Below are positions 1 through 11,145 of a DNA stretch of 64,000 bases, piece after piece. This DNA is from Cocos nucifera (taxonomy: Eukaryota; Streptophyta; Magnoliopsida; Arecales; Arecaceae). The notes beneath the pieces are model-generated. The model was not told the DNA's origin, did not search any database, and was given only the letters and a program-made list of their open reading frames with translations. Position 1 is the stretch's first letter. Each line of letters starts with the position of its first letter. Location of the stretch: assembly GCA_006176705.1 (NCBI GenBank), contig QRFJ01004177.1, forward strand, positions 1 to 64,000, given 5' to 3'. The position numbers were made by a program, and so were the translations under genes.

Positions 1-2
1 TC

Positions 3-3000
3 GTTATTGAGTCTAACCTTACGGTTTCTTCTGCATCCAGTTGGGTGCTTGACTCTGGTTCTAGTGCTCATCTGTGCACTTCTATGCAGGGTCTTGAGGA
101 TAGCAGGAGGCTGAGGGATGGAGACATGATCCTACGCGTTCGGTAATGGAGCAAGAGTTGCTGCAGTAGCCGTGGGAACATACCCTCTTGCGATTACCAT
201 CTGGTTTAGACTTAGTTTTAAAAGACTGTTATTTTGTGCCTGCAGCTAGCAGGAATTTGATTTCTGTTTCATGCTTAGCACAAGAAGGTTATGTGATCAC
301 CTTCTTTAAGGACCATTGTAACATTCTTTATGAAAGAAATAAAATTGCAAATGGTTTCCTTATTAATGGTCTTTATCAGCTACATATTGATGTACCTTTC
401 TAACTATCGAGCAAAACGTGAATGCCAAACGACCTAGGGATAGTCCAAACGACAGATATCTATGGCACCTGAGATTAGGTCATATAGCAGAAGATAGGAT
501 TCAACAAATTGGAGAAAAATGGGCTATTGAGTCCATTGACTTTCCGAGTCATATCCAACTTGTGAATCTTGTCTTCAAGGCAAAATGACTAAACTCCCTT
601 TTGTTGGACATGGGGAGAGGGCCACAGATCTCCTTGCCCTAGTACATACTGATGTGTGCGGCCCATTTGATGTGCCGGCTAGAGGCAATTTTGTCTACTT
701 CATTACCTTTACCGATGATCTGTCTAGGTATGGGTATGTGTATCTTATGAGACACAAGTCTGAAGCCTTTTGAAAAGTTCAAAGAATTCAGACATGAAGT
801 AGAAAAAACAAACTGGAAAACCCATTAAGGTTCTTCGATCAGATCGAGGAGGTGAATACCTTAGCCGGGAATTCCTAGACTATCTTCAAGGAAAATGGCA
901 TAGTCTCTCAATGGACTCCACCAGGAACACCTCAACTCAACGGGGTTTCAGAATGGAGAAATCGGACTCTATTGGATATGGTTCGATCCATGATGAGCTT
1001 CACAGACCTCCCTGATTTTCTTTGGGGACACTCATTATTAACTTCAATCTATATCTACTGAATAGGGTTCCCTCTAAAACCGTTCCTACCACACCGTATG
1101 AGATATGGCACGGTAAGAAACCAAGTCTGAGTCATCTCAGAATTTGGGGTTGTCCGGCTCATGTCAAAAGACAACAAGCGGACAAGTTAGAGTTTAGGTC
1201 CTTTAGAGCTCGATTCATAGGATATCCTAAAGAGTCATTAGGATACTATTTCTACATTCCAGAAGACCACAATGTGATTGTGAGTCGACATGCCATATTT
1301 CTTGAAAAATAGTTTATTCAAGATAGCGGCATTGGAAAGCAGATTCAAGCTTGATGAGAAAGTCTCACAAGCAGAACGAGCTAAGGACCAAGTGGAACCA
1401 AATCAGGTTGAGCCAATAAGAACACTACCTCCTCCACCTCGTAGATCGGAAAGAGTTTCCCGTCCCCCTGAAAGATACTTAGGTATTATTTCAGAGGATG
1501 TAGAGGAAATGTTCCTCGTAGGTAATGGTGCTCATGGTGATGATCCCAAAACCTACAACGAGGCGATATCAGATATCGACTCCGAGAAATGGCTAGAGGC
1601 AATGAAGTCAGAAATTGACTCGATGCACTCAAACCAAGTCTGGACCTTGGTAGATCCACCAGAAGGTATAGTACCTATTTGGTGTAAATGGATCTTCAAG
1701 AGAAAGATTGGTGCAGATGGGAATGTGGAGACATTCAAGGCTAGACTGGTGGCAAAAGGTTATAGTCAACGCGAAGGCATTGACTATCAGGATACCTTTT
1801 CCCCAGTAGCTATGCTAAAATCCATCCGCACATTGCTTGCTGTTGCAGCCTATTTCGATTATGAAATATGGCAAATGGACGTGAAAACGGCATTCCTAAA
1901 TGGATATCTTGAGGAAGATATCTATATGGAACAGCCGCTAGGTTTCACATCCAGTGATACTGATCACAAGGTTTGCAAGCTGCAAAGGTCCATATATGGA
2001 CTTAAGCAAGCATCTCGGAGCTGGAACACTCGTTTCAATGATGTGATCAAAAAGTTTGGTTTCATCAAAAATTTCATCAAAAATGAAGAGGAACCATGTG
2101 TTTTCAAAAGGGTCAGTGGGAGCGCTGTTGTCTTCCTCGTATTGTACGTGGATGACATCCTCCTTATTGGGAATGATATTCCCATGTTGACATCAGTCAA
2201 GATGTGGTTGTCCAAGGAATTCTCCATGAAAGACCTAGGTGAAGCATCCTTTATTCTAGGAATTAAGGTCTATAGGGATAGACCGAATAGGATGCTAGGA
2301 CTTTCACAGAAGATGTACATAGAGGAAGTACTAAAGAGGTTTAGTATGGAAAACTCTAAGAGGGGATTAATACCCTTCAGACATGGTATTCATCTTTCCA
2401 AGAAGATGTGCCCCAGCACACCTGAGGAAATAGAACGCATGAGCAAGATCCCTTATGCTTCTGCAATAGGGAGCCTCATGTATGCCATGCTATGTACACG
2501 ACCTGATATAGCCCATGCTGTGAGTGTCACAAGCAGATATCAGTCAAATCCAGGTGAAGAACACTGGACTTCTGTGAAATGTATCCTTAAGTACTTGAGA
2601 AGAACTAAGGATATGATGTTGGTCTTTGGTAACGGAGAACTCCAAGTCCAGGGATACACAGACTCGGACTTCATGTCCGATATAGATGATCGAAAGTCGA
2701 CATCTGGAGTCTGTTTGTGTGCAATGGTGGAGCTGTCAGCTGGAAGAGTTCCAAGCAAACTGTGATAGCAGATTCCACCATGGAAGCAGAATATATCGCT
2801 GCATCAGAGGCTGCGAAGGAAGCATTCTGGTACAAGAAGTTTGCTGCAGAAATTGGAGTAATGCCATCAGATGCCATTCCTCTATACTGCGACAACAATG
2901 GCGCCATAGCCCTTGCTAAGGAGCCGAGGTCTCACCAGAAATCCAAGCCGGCGGCGATTACCTGTTACGTCGAGGTCAAGAGAGTCAACTCCGCAGATAA

Positions 3001-3094
3001 TGTGGCAGACCCACTTACAAAGCCGTTGGGCCAGCAGAAGATCGAAGCCCACCTTGAGAAGATGGGACTTAGACTTGTAGCCAATTGGCTTTAG
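3..3094 (+). pseudogene. A1 pol polyprotein (PR-IN-RT-RNase H), broken
   Basis: This is the pol part of a copia polyprotein, which would supply protease, integrase, reverse transcriptase and RNase H. Visible motifs are the protease DSG at 51-59, the HHCC zinc region around 466-600, the integrase triad D (651), D (842) and E (951), the RT YVDD box at 2145-2156 and RNase H motifs (TDSDF, MEAEYIAASEA, CDNNGA) up to the stop at 3092-3094. It is broken by single-base insertions near 139, 187, 500 and 770, an in-frame TAG at 1310-1312, a 12-bp duplication near 2060-2083 and a frameshift near 2707. A short piece of RNase H around 2945-2965 is also missing compared with A3. It is not translatable as one protein. 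Confidence 0.92.
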
Positions 3095-3097
3095 GAC

Positions 3098-3108
3098 AAG
3101 TGGGAGAT
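3098..3108 (+). promoter_or_regulatory. A1 polypurine tract
   Basis: The purine-rich AAGTGGGAGAT lies directly before the LTR start TGTTAG and is the expected primer for plus-strand DNA synthesis. The same motif, reversed, adjoins the A2, A3 and A4 3' LTRs. Confidence 0.8.
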
Positions 3109-3252
3109 TGTTAGATATATGTGCCCTAGAAGCCAGAATTGGCTGACACTTGTAATACACTTCTAGGGGCAAAATTATAATTTTGACTAAAATCAATAAA
3201 ATGGGTTATTTTCTATCACATATGTGTATTTAGTGTCTGTGATACATCCTTT

Positions 3253-3323
3253 GAGTTAATGGTAATGATAATTCATATTTTCAAGAGTTGAAAATTTAAG
3301 ACATGAATAATCATTATTAACTC
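3253..3323 (+). repeat. Long imperfect hairpin in family A LTR
   Basis: GAGTTAATGGTAATGAT on one arm pairs with ATCATTATTAACTC on the other. The centre is TTTTCAA-GAG-TTGAAAA, a perfect stem with a 3-nt loop. The same hairpin is seen in every family A LTR here, for example at 24198-24264 and 57413-57485. Confidence 0.7.
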
Positions 3324-4435
3324 ATAAATTGCTCCCGACCATAGGATCATCACGAGGATGGTGATTGATCCGGAAGGTTGGTGTACAATCGCTTCTCTTT
3401 AGTAGATGAGTCTTGAGTCTACGGTGTGGAGACACCGGAGCGAGAGTACAGGTACTCGTTAGAGAACGAGGGCACTGAGCGTGACCACCTCGAGTAGTCA
3501 TTAGGGAGTCTACCTTCTCGTCAATGACTGACTCGATGCTGCAGTAGTAGTGTGTCTGGTTCTTTGACCTGAGATGCATCGGCAGTTCACCTTGAGGGTG
3601 TTATAGTTTGACTACACCATTACTCGGTCTCCTAGCCATATGGAACCCTGAGGTGTATGTTGGCTATAGCATGTTCATTGTAGGAACTGGATTGCATCAA
3701 GATGGAATCTATCTACCTCGGTGGTAGAGGAGCAGCCCTATGATGATCATGAGAATCAAGTCCAGAAATCCATGGCCATGGTAGAGTGAAATAATAGAAA
3801 GAGTTTCTATTTAGATTTTCACATTGGACTCGAATCGAATGATTACATCATATGACAGAGACTAGGTTTGACGAGTTTCACCTTAACCCTAATCTGATCG
3901 GGGCTCAAGATAGAAGAACTTAATCACACAGGTAGCTGCACCAAGAGGTTCGCATTCAGCTCTGATGGGTTGCCACCATATACTGCTAGGTGTCACTGGT
4001 GGATTTTGGGAGCAATTAGAATGATTTAGATGATCGATCATTCTAGCTGTTCGAATCAGAAGAGTTCTGATCCATCGAAAGGAGTTTCGATGATGTCGAT
4101 GATAGAGATCATGACATATCCCATTACCATACAGAACTGAACCTAACTGGGTCACACAAACAAGGGTTTGAATCTGGTGATCATCAATTGAACTGATCTA
4201 GTTCAATTGATCTGAATGAGATTCAATTAGGTTCAAGGAAATCGTGCTAGCACTCGATTGAACCTAACGTTCTTCTTTTACTATCATAAATAAGTTGTCC
4301 TGTCTGAGCCAAAGGAGTTTGTGCTCAATCAGAGGCCTTCATATGGTCTGACTGGAGGTTGTCCAAGTCAGAAAAGGTTGTCTTATTTTGTAAGACATTA
4401 CCTGCCATTTTTGGTCACCTGCCATTTCTTGTTCT

Positions 4436-4502
4436 TTGACTTTGGTCAAAAGTCTACCTTTGACTGGTCAAACGTTGACCATTGACACTTTGACTTTTGA
4501 CC
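4436..4502 (+). promoter_or_regulatory. W-box cluster in A1 LTR (WRKY-type sites)
   Basis: Seven TTGACC/TTGACT motifs, counting both strands, plus one TTGACA, fall within 67 bp. TTGAC(C/T) is the established binding core of WRKY transcription factors. The cluster ends about 310 bp upstream of the TATA box, which is a sensible place for an enhancer in the U3 region. WRKY control of this LTR is an inference. Confidence 0.6.
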
Positions 4503-4810
4503 ACATGTCATGCACCTATTGGAGAGCTGGTGGGGGCCTGTCCCCCTGCCAGAACCTGGCAAGGAGAAGGGCGCACGCCACCCTAGGCGTGTGCCCAAGT
4601 TGGAGGCGCCTAGGAGTCCTTGTTGGACAAGGACTCCATCTCCTTTTTGGATTCCAATTAGAGTTCTTCTAAGAACCAACTTTGACTGGTCTTAGGCACC
4701 CTCTAAGGAGGAATCCAGGGGACTCTATTCCCACCAATCAGATTTAGATCTGATTTCACAAAGGGTTGTGATTGGTTGGGAAGGAAGAGGAGTTGGATCA
4801 CAGCTTAGTC

Positions 4811-4818
4811 TATAAATA
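4811..4818 (+). promoter_or_regulatory. TATA box of A1 LTR
   Basis: TATAAATA lies 1.7 kb into the LTR and is conserved in all family A LTRs. Transcription should start about 30 bp downstream, close to the conserved GCGCCCA. This marks the probable U3/R border. Confidence 0.75.
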
Positions 4819-5387
4819 AGACCCTGCGCCCAACTCAAAATTCTAAGATGAATTCAATTGAGAACCCCACGCCCCAAGGCTGCCTCTCCCCTCCTTCTCC
4901 ATGCCATAGTCTCTTCTCCCCTTGCTCTCCACGTCCAAAAGGAGTTTTGGACCTTGGTTGGTGCGATTCAGATCAAAGAAAGGCGATCAAAAGCAAGAAG
5001 GCTGCGCTGCTGCAAAGGACGACTGCTGATCTTCAAAAGAGTTTTGAAGATCCTCCAGATCAGATCCAGATCTGATTTTTGGAGGTGTGATAGAGAAGAA
5101 GAGGATCTCCAGATCCAACCCGAGTGGATACCGGTAGAGGCCAGGCGCTTGCGTGGCTAAGATCCAGAACCTTCCGCTGCAACAGGATCATCAACAGGGT
5201 AATAGGATTACCCAAATCAGGTAAATTAAATTTGATTTAATTTATCTTTTTAATTTTATTTTATTAAAATAATAAGAATCAGATCTGAAAATATATCAAG
5301 ATCTGATTGGGATCAAGAAAAAATTTTTGAAATATATCTCTTGATCTGATCAGATCTGAACGAACCTGGATCGAAAAGATTTCTTCA

Positions 5388-5464
5388 CTATCCCGGTTCC
5401 AATGCCAACTATTATAAAGACATTAACCACTTGGATAACACCCTTGATATCTTGGTAAGATTAG
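5388..5464. other. Short unassigned spacer
   Basis: These 77 bp between the A1 LTR and an inverted LTR fragment match no other part of the window that I can see. They may be the insertion target of A1. Confidence 0.4.
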
Positions 5465-5672
5465 AGTTTAATGATTATCTGTCTTAAATTTTCCACTCTT
5501 GAAAATATGAATTATCATTACCATTAACTCAAAGGATGTATCACAGACACTAAATACATATATGTGATAGAAAATAACCCATTTATTGATTTTAGTCAAA
5601 ATTATAATTTTGCCCCTAGAAGTGTATTACAAGTGTCAGCCAATTCTGGCTTCTAGGGCACATATATCTAAC
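5465..5672 (-). repeat. Family A LTR end fragment, inverted relative to A1
   Basis: About 208 bp match the terminal part of the family A LTR in the minus orientation, ending CTAACA at 5672. The fragment starts inside the hairpin region, so the rest of that LTR is missing. It forms an inverted repeat with the first 210 bp of the A1 LTR. Confidence 0.85.
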
Positions 5673-7184
5673 ATAAAGATGAGATTGAGCCTAATAACTA
5701 TTAGGTGAGGGACTCAATGAAGGCTTTACCTACATGTTTGAATGGTGGATTTGACTTAACTAAGTAATTAGGCCAATAACTATAAGATGAGGCCTATATG
5801 ACTTAGAGAGTGAAGATGACCGCAACATGCTTGAGAAGCATTGGATAAGAGTTATCCATTTATTGGTTTGCATATCATTAATAACTATTAGGTAAGGTGT
5901 GCATAGATTGGTGGGACTACGGTACCTACTTGAAGACTTAGTCACAAAGGATTTCTATTTCTCTATCCGAGGAGTGTAAGAGATTCAAAAAAAATAGTGG
6001 GAGGCATGTTTATTTTTAAAAATGATCCTAAAATAAATATTTTAAATCAAATACAATAATTTAATTAACATCTTTACTCTCTGCAAGAACAATATGTTAG
6101 CTTCTAACCCTTTAGCTTGCAGACTTGAAACCAATTAATTAACTGGAACCAATTATAAAATCTGGCTTAAGAACTTAAAAATAGTTTTAAGTTCCAAGAA
6201 GGTAAGCTAAGTTATTGACTAGGATATCCCCATGTTACCAAGCCATTTGATAGTTGACCAAAGGACAATTTATCCATGACCATTGTTTGACAATAATCAA
6301 GAATTAAGATGAGCTTGAGAAGCTTGGCATGAGATGCATAAGAAATTACAAGTGGATTTAATTCTGCAATCCCTTCTTGATTCATATAGGTAGTTCATGG
6401 TAAACTACCATATGAATAAGATTGACTACACGGAGGCTGAATTGTTAAACATATTGGTAATATTGAAGGGGCCTTGAAGGGTTCAAGGGCATAGCTCTTG
6501 TTGTAGAGTCGGCTATTCTACCAATAGAAACTCTAATTGGAAGTTGAAGAAGCTCGTGAAGAAGCAAAAGATTGAGAGTAAGCCAAAAAGGATAGTTCCT
6601 AAAAGGAAGGTTGCTGACAAGAAAAAGTAATTTCACTGCAATATTGATGGCCATTGGAAATGGAACTATCCCATATACCTGGAGTTCCTAAAAAATAAGA
6701 AGGACATGCCTTTGGAAGGTATATTAGACCTGCTTATAGTGAGTGCCATAGGATCTGAGAGATCCAGAGATGAGATAAACCTAAGGTATATGTGACACCT
6801 CAAGCTTGATCATGTTGGAGAGGATGGGATAAACATATTGGAGAAAGATGGGCTTCTTGGCTCATTGACTACTGAGTCATATCCGATTGGTGAGTCATAT
6901 CTTCAAGAAAAAATGGCCATATTATCTTTGTAGGATAAGGGGAGAGAATCACTAAGATACTTACCCTATTACACACTGATATATCTGGCCCATTCTATGT
7001 GCAGGCTAGGATAGGCTATTTTTACTTCATTACATTTGTCAATGACTATTCATGATATAGATATGTATATGAGACACAAATTTGAAGCCTTTGAAAGGTT
7101 CAAGAAATTTAGATATAAAGTAGAGTAGTAAACTAGAAAACTCCTTAAGATTCTTTGATCAAATCGAGGAGGTGTATATGCATT
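5673..7184 (+). mobile_element. A0: old, truncated family A-like copia remnant
   Basis: The plus strand shows, in order, leader sequence (5697-6010, matching the reverse of the A4 leader with its repeated AATAACTATTAGGTGAGG-type words), gag pieces and integrase pieces. It stops abruptly near 7178, where gypsy sequence begins. It has no LTR attached except perhaps the inverted fragment upstream. Divergence is much higher than among A1-A4. Confidence 0.8.
6140..7178 (+). pseudogene. A0 gag and integrase remains
   Basis: Translated pieces match family A gag: the N-terminal NYK-W-KN-KIVL region at about 6150-6200, the EELEKLGV...LDLILQSL region at about 6310-6460, and a zinc-knuckle relic HCNIDGHWK near 6635-6660. 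Then come GAG-pre-integrase (from about 6795) and the integrase core (LLHTDISGPF near 6965 to the second catalytic D motif near 7155). Many stops and frameshifts are present, and the middle of gag and the whole protease are missing. It encodes nothing functional. Confidence 0.75.
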
Positions 7185-7194
7185 AAAGTGGCTG

Positions 7195-8040
7195 ACGTAA
7201 GCTTGGATGGACTCCCCTTCTTTCTACTTTATGTTAATGAAAAAATCCGAATCTCATCTTGGATGTCGGTAGCTTATGAAATGAGCCATAAACTGATGGC
7301 TCATTTGATCAAAAGAGAAGATCGTACCTAGCTTGAGGCTCGAGTACTAGTTTCTTGCTACTCCTTTCAAGGTAGATAGGAAAGCTCGATATAGGATGGC
7401 ATCCGGCAAACCATAAAGCAGCATCATCTTCTAGAAGGCCTCCAGATGGTCGATCGGATCAGATGTTCCATCGTAGGTCTCAAACTGGAGTAGCTTGAAG
7501 TTTGGTGGGATAGGTTCTTACATGATCTTGATAGAGAAGGGAGGATTGGTGCAGATATCATCATGATGAGTTGGGATGGCATGGTAGAGCTCCTTAATCT
7601 ATTAGTTCATGTCCTGAAGCTTTTGGTCGAGAGCGTCATCTCGAATGTGGATCTCAGAAGGCCATCGATTGTAGATGGGAAAAGTTTTATTTAGAGAAGA
7701 ATCATGATCGAAATAGGGACTCCCTGCTCTCTGCTTCCTCTTCCTAGAGGTGATGGGTCTACTGACTCAGGTTGCCCATCTAGGTGCTGGTTCTTGAGGC
7801 TCTAGCTAGGAGTTTTCCAACCGGGGCATCATCGAAGGCTGCTATATGGCCTGCACCATTTCAGTGAGGTCTCGAACTTACTATATCAGTAGGTTGAACT
7901 ATTTTGGATCCACCATGGTCGCTGGCAGAGGAGGTTGGGGAGTGGATAATGGAGTCAGAATGGATGGATCTGGTTCAAATCTAGTGATGGAGGCAGTGGA
8001 TCATTAGATGGTTGTCTTCTTTGGAGGCATTCTCTGAAGC
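7195..8040 (-). pseudogene. G0 gypsy gag N-terminal part
   Basis: On the minus strand a frame opening MPPKK at 8040 runs into sequence that parallels G1 gag piece by piece: the DQKLQ...IKELYH segment, the TYDGT-DPIDHLE segment and the FSFDQMSHQF segment. These last two are typical of the plant retrotransposon gag domain. Several stop codons break it, and the copy is cut off near 7195 before the end of the domain. Confidence 0.75.
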
Positions 8041-8161
8041 AAGCAGAGATCACACAGAAGTGGATTTGAGAAATTAAGAAAGAAAGGAAGGCAGGTAAGG
8101 TCAACTGAGCACTTCTTTCAGAATAAGGGTTCAGAAAGATCCCTTCCTTTAGCACCAATCT

Positions 8162-8584
8162 TGTTGGTGCAAAAGTACATAAGGACGTCGGAGGTGGCGG
8201 AGTGGAGAAGGTGAGGCCATCGATGGGACCTGCAAAATAAAGTCCAAACTAGAGGTGGATGGCTCCGGCAGGATCCTCCGATGCTCAAGTTAATTTTTCG
8301 GCCAACTAGAATGGAGTGCTTGGGATAAGAAGAGGCAGAATAAAAGGAAGGAGAAGAGAGCCTAGGGAGAAAATGTATCTGAAGGATTCTTTATATAGAC
8401 GGAGTCTGTAACAAACTAATGGCAACAACCACAACCTCCTAGTAGTGGGTCATTCAAGGCCACATGAAGTTTGTTACAAAGGATAGTATCTATTGTTGTG
8501 ACATTTCAACTAAGAGTGGTATTCGTTGTCACGACTTGTCAGTCTATCGAGTATCAATAGTCAAAGTTCAGATGGAGTGGGTGT
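8162..8584 (-). repeat. G0 5' LTR, first part
   Basis: It begins TGTTGGTGCAAAA (plus-strand reading), as in the G1 LTR at 17415, and follows the same order of words (ACCTGCAAAATAA, CCGCTTGGGGCCAC-like, TTTGTTACAAAGGATAG). It is interrupted at 8585 by element T. Confidence 0.8.
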
Positions 8585-9177
8585 TGGAAATATGCGCTCT
8601 TCCCACATAGATCGACGTGGTCATCAGTGATTAGCCAAGCAATCAAGAAAGTACTTCTTAGAGATCTCTGTGGAAGCACGATCAAATAAATCAAGAAATA
8701 GAGAAGAAGAGAAGAAGAGATTTTCGGAAGAAAAGAGCTTTTATTTAGTATATTTTAGCACACTTACAATCTTGACCTATTTTTAGTATATATACTTTAC
8801 AAAGGATCAAGCCCAAGCTCATAGAAAAATTCTCCAAACCCAAACAACCCATGTATACAAAAAAATAACCCACAAAAACTGAGTCGGCCTAGTTTCAAAC
8901 TGCACCGGCTGATCTACGACTGGGTCGACTCAATCTGGTACCATGTCAATAGCCCAAAAATGCTGCTCTCTATCTAAATTTTTCTCTGAGACCTAGCGGA
9001 CCCAGTCCTAGACTGAGCTGACCCAGTTCCCAACTTAGCCGGCTTAGTCTCAGAGTGAGCCGGCCCAGTTTTTGAACTTTACTATGGAGACTGATTCTTC
9101 TTTCGGCTCACTTCCATCTTTCCATGACCTATCTTCTCATGCTTTCAAGACTTGGAAGTGCCACATCTAAGCTCACA
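8585..9177 (-). repeat. T 3' LTR, 593 bp
   Basis: It starts TGGAAATATGCGC and ends in CACA on the plus strand. The reverse purine tract (minus strand AAGGTGGAGAA) follows at 9178-9190. It contains several GAGCCGGC(T/C)CAGT words, which are partly palindromic. Confidence 0.8.
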
Positions 9178-9199
9178 TTCTCCACCTTGGTGCTTCCAA

Positions 9200-10700
9200 G
9201 TCCTTGTGAACTCATCTCTTCTCAACAGATCCATCCGTGCCACACATCTCTGAAAGCTATCTCTGGGGAGTACCTTCATGAGTGCATCAGACTGATTCTC
9301 CTAGGTATGGACCTTCATCAGTTCTACTTGACCTTCCTCCACTAGCTCTTTGATCCTATGGTACTTCACATCTATATGCTTTGCATGCGCATGATAGACT
9401 GGGTTTTGTGCTAACAATAGAGCACTATGACTATCACTGAATAGTGTAACCTTGCTCTGCTCCACCCCCAACTCAACAATCAGTCTCCTAAGTCAAAGAG
9501 CTTCCTTTGTAGCCTCCGTTATTCCAATGTGCTCGACCTCTGTGGTAGACAAGGCCATGATTACTAAAGGGTTGATCTCCAAGACACCGATCCACCATAA
9601 ACACAGAAGAGGATCCAGTAGTAGACCTCATTGTATTAAGATCACCAGCATAATTTGCATCAACAAGTCCTTCCAGAGGATCTGAACCTTCACACATCTT
9701 CATAGATTGTTCTCCAAATTCTTCCGACTGCCCACCAAACACCAAACCATAATTTCTTATTCCATGTAGATATCTTAATATCCATTTCAATGCTTTTCAA
9801 TGTTCCTTCCCAGGATTAGCCATGTATCTACTAACCGTGCTCACAGTATGTGCTATATCTAATCTACAACACACCATAGTGTACATCACGCTGTCTATAG
9901 CATTTGCATAAGAGACTTATTTCATGTACTCTCTCTCCTCTTCTGACTGAGGGTACTGTACCTTGGAGAGAGATATATGGCTTGACAATGGCATCTCTAT
10001 AGGTTTGGCCTTCTCTATCCTAAATCTCTCTAGAACCTTCTGGATATACTTTTCTTATGACAAATGGAGCACTCCTTTGCACCTATCTCTGCAAATCTCC
10101 ATTCCAAGGATTTTTCAGTTAGACCTAAATCTTTCATCTCTAATTCAGATGATAATATCCTTTTCAACCTTTTCACAGCATCCATGCTTCTACTGGCTAT
10201 GAGCATATCATCTACATACAATAACAAGTATAGGGCATCCTCCTCATCTACATCCTTGATGTAGACACAACAATCATGTTCACATCTGCTGAAACCTAGG
10301 CTCAAGACAAAGCTATCAAACCTTTGATACCACTGACGAGAGGATTATTTCAAGCCATACAAAGACTTTCTGAGTAAATACACCTTTTCTTTCTGTCCCA
10401 TCTCTATGAAACCATCTGGCTGCTTCATGTAGATTCTTTCATCTAAAGTTTCATGAAGGAAGGCCACTTCACATTCATTTGTTCCAATTCCATGTTATGC
10501 TGTGCCACCAGTGACAGTAAAACTCGAATTGATGTATGACACACCATAGGAGAGAACATTTTTGTATAGTCAATCCCTTTCTTTTGTGAGTATCCCTTTG
10601 CTACCAGCCTTGCTTTGAATCTGACTCCACCTTATTCTGAAGGTGCTTCTTTCTTTGTGAACACCCACTTTGAGTCAATAGGTCAAGCACCCTCTGAAAG
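9200..10700 (-). pseudogene. T reverse transcriptase and RNase H
   Basis: RT is recognised by the YVDD box at 10207-10218 (context LLLYVDDMLIASR) and the following EMKDLG segment. Upstream parts of the RT are visible to about 10700. RNase H follows at about 9440-9790 (LRYLHG, a DANYAGD motif, STTGS) with a tail towards 9190. Stops and frameshifts are frequent. The RT catalytic aspartates are intact. Confidence 0.85.
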
Positions 10701-11145
10701 ATCCACCAGCTGTCACGTCTGATTCTTCTCAAGTGATTCCATCTCCTCCATCATGGCCTGTATCCATGAATCATGATCCTCACTCTCTATGGCCTCCAGA
10801 TAATTCTCTGGATCTCCATTAGCAGTGATGAGTGCATAGGAGATAACCTCATCAATGCCATATCTGATCGATCTCGTAATAGTACACTAGAGCTTGTGCA
10901 AAGCCACTTCGACTAGCACATCCCTGCCTAATGTCTGTGGTTGCTCCTGCACATCTATCTGAACTATCGACCCTCCATGCTAATTTTCAATCTGAGACAA
11001 TACTTTTCTGCACAACTCCACCTCAACAGGAATACTCCTATAAGTGGATGTAACCTGTATGCCATCATTCTCTGACTAGCCACCGCTGTTCACCTTTGTT
11101 TCCTCAATTTCATCTATTCCAGACCTCTTCAAGATGCTCTTCTCA

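Larger units (their letters stand above)
1..5387 (+). mobile_element. A1: Ty1/copia (Angela/BARE-like) element, 5' part outside window
   Basis: The window opens inside the protease region of a plus-strand copia element. The order protease, integrase, reverse transcriptase, RNase H, polypurine tract, LTR is that of Ty1/copia. The 3' LTR ends at 5387 and the flank begins CTATC, but the 5' LTR and the matching target-site duplication lie before the window. The internal part is nearly identical by eye to A3 and A4, so the copy is fairly young. The assignment to the Angela/BARE lineage rests on the wording of the integrase and RT motifs and on the long LTR, and it is an inference. Confidence 0.93.
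3109..5387 (+). repeat. A1 3' LTR, family A, 2279 bp
   Basis: The LTR starts TGTTAG right after the polypurine tract and ends in TTCA. The ends match those of six other LTRs in the window, including the one next to the A4 primer site. It contains a 16-bp palindrome at 3172-3187, a hairpin at 3253-3323, a W-box cluster at 4436-4502 and a TATA box at 4811-4818. Short open frames inside it are not supported as genes. Confidence 0.93.

Noticed and set aside
3322..3579. Open frame of about 85 codons in LTRs (also 26891, 37092, 49265, 57161)
   Set aside because: Same reasoning: it lies inside the LTR, has no recognisable domain and differs at the ends among copies.
3889..4155. Open frame of about 88 codons antisense in the A1 LTR, repeated at 26326, 36516, 48688 and 56585
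   Set aside because: It lies in LTR U3, has no ATG (it opens at a GTG), resembles no known family and is conserved only because the LTRs are similar. A5 breaks it.
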